The translations under genes were made by a program, and so were the position numbers. The notes beneath the pieces are model-generated. The model was not told where the DNA came from and did not search any database. It saw nothing but the letters and a program-made list of their open reading frames with translations. Positions 13,276 through 13,932 of a stretch of DNA of 13,932 nucleotides are shown in pieces (the first letter of the stretch is position 1; every line of letters starts with the position of its first letter). The DNA lies in NCBI GenBank assembly GCA_031279155.1, contig JAITJB010000129.1, positions 1-13,932 of the forward strand, given 5' to 3'. Origin of the DNA: Deltaproteobacteria bacterium. GTDB taxonomy: Bacteria; Desulfobacterota; Desulfarculia; Adiutricales; Adiutricaceae.

Positions 13276-13511
13276 ATTTTTATTAGCCGCCTTCCGCAGC
13301 CAATGGTGCAACTTCAGGGAAATGTTCTCCCGCCCCTTTCCCCAAGGGATAATAAGCGGCCTCCATTTCGTTAATGGCAAAGCGCCTTTCGCATTTGGAA
13401 CAGACGCCGCTTTGTCGCTTTTAAGCTACCCGCTTTTGGCTTTTTAGATAATGCGCGGACGCTCAAGCTTTTTTCCTCTTGGGTCAAGACGTATGTTACG
13501 TTAAAGCATAA
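13276..13511 (-). pseudogene. Decayed HNH endonuclease domain (restriction/McrA-like)
   Basis: Joining three minus-strand frames rebuilds an HNH domain. Frame one gives NVTYVLTQEEKSLSVRALSKK (13502-13440). Dropping one C near 13438 leads to QKRVA, a TAA at 13423-13421, then KRQSGVCSKCERRFAINEMEA with a CxxC zinc pair. A two-base loss near 13357 leads to LIIPWGKGRENISL and LHHWLRKAANKN. Family members read EADHIIPW at the second junction; here the Asp codon is broken and the first catalytic His has become Leu. Two frameshifts, one stop and loss of the His make this a pseudogene. The preceding YVLTQEEKSLSVRA resembles the linker in DUF262/GmrSD-type or McrA-like HNH proteins, but I cannot decide which. 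It directly follows the vsr remnant. Confidence 0.7.
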
Positions 13512-13541
13512 TTGAGCCGCACCATTAGTTTTGGAAAACAG

Positions 13542-13912
13542 CTTATTTTTCGTTTCGCACTCCCATATCACCACTACCCTCCACCCCTACTTTTCTAGCT
13601 CTATCGTGTTGTTTTTATCCCGTGCAAGCGTCCGATTAAGCTTTCTCTCCCAATTGCGCATTTTTAACCGGACTTAACCACGCTCGTCTGCACGTTGGGC
13701 AGCCATGCCAGAAGCATCTGCGGACAAATATCACCGTCTTATACTTTCTAAAGAATAATATCGGGGTTCCCTGGTAAATCTCGTCTTTGCAGCCGAAAAC
13801 GAAATCCCATGCTGTAAAGAAGCTTGCGAACACGAATCTCCGGCGTGGTATTGGCGCTATGCACCTTCGCCATAATCTCACTTCGTTTTTGCTGGTCAAA
13901 CATATCTGGCAT
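13542..13912 (-). pseudogene. Decayed very-short-patch-repair endonuclease (Vsr)
   Basis: Vsr nicks T:G mismatches left by deamination of 5-methylcytosine, and its gene usually accompanies a cytosine methyltransferase. From ATG at 13912 the minus strand reads MPDMFDQQKRSEIMAKVHSA, then TTPEIRVRKLLYSMGF and LPGNPDIIL, stopping at TAG (13750-13748). Glu25 and Asp51 match E. coli Vsr catalytic numbering. Dropping one T gives RKYKTVIFVRRCFWHGCPTC, where the His of the usual VHGCFWH has become Arg. A second frameshift near the CAATTGGGAG sequence (about 13645) gives WERKLNRTLARDKNNTIELE, then an in-frame TAG at 13589-13587, then GWRVVVIWECETK. Two frameshifts, one nonsense codon and one lost catalytic residue show inactivation. 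No methyltransferase gene is in the window. Confidence 0.85.
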
Positions 13913-13932
13913 GACCGTTCACTTCGCTTCAA

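Noticed and set aside
13153..13574. Two short minus-strand ORFs (75 and 67 codons) as hypothetical genes
   Set aside because: They are frame fragments of the HNH remnant and the Vsr C-terminus; their apparent starts lie inside the old coding sequence.
13636..13932. A 98-codon minus-strand ORF as an intact gene
   Set aside because: Only its second half matches Vsr (the CFWHG region); its first half is the wrong frame over the true Vsr N-terminus.

Overview
The window is a bacterial chromosome segment of mixed base composition, probably from a member of the Desulfobacterota (Deltaproteobacteria). The best clue is a 62-residue ferredoxin whose first cluster motif reads C-TG-D-GN-C, with aspartate in the second cysteine position, as in Desulfovibrio-type 7Fe ferredoxins. 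The housekeeping genes fit a Gram-negative bacterium but do not settle the order. No tRNA, rRNA, CRISPR array or intact insertion sequence is visible.

Left half, minus strand (about 180-6300). Read in the direction of transcription, it holds leuS, then rplU-rpmA with a near-consensus promoter and a strong terminator, then a ferredoxin gene with a candidate promoter, a GC-rich foldable 3' tail and a terminator, then an unrecognised 143-residue protein, and finally a small membrane protein translationally coupled to a pyridoxal/pyridoxamine kinase. The first 75 bases look like the 3' end of a plus-strand gene. Four different short tandem repeats (periods 10, 13, 19 and 24) each lie at or just beyond a stop codon.

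Right half, plus strand (6529-13139). After a long leader comes a six-gene operon: mannitol-type PTS EIICB (mtlA), HPr (ptsH), EIIA (mtlF), 1-phosphofructokinase (fruK), an MDR dehydrogenase most like L-sorbose-1-phosphate reductase (SorE), and Enzyme I (ptsI). All four phosphorelay residues are present: EI His188, HPr His15, EIIA His63 and EIIB Cys394. The usual mannitol-1-phosphate 5-dehydrogenase (MtlD) is absent from the window. The gene set suggests an unusual route: mannitol -> mannitol-1-phosphate -> fructose-1-phosphate (SorE-like enzyme oxidising the carbon next to the phosphate) -> fructose-1,6-bisphosphate (FruK). This is the main candidate for undescribed biology.

Right edge, minus strand (13276-13912). 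This region looks like unrelated short ORFs, but joining frames recovers two decayed genes: a Vsr-type mismatch endonuclease and the HNH nuclease domain of a probable restriction or defence protein. It appears to be the edge of a degraded restriction/repair locus continuing beyond the window.
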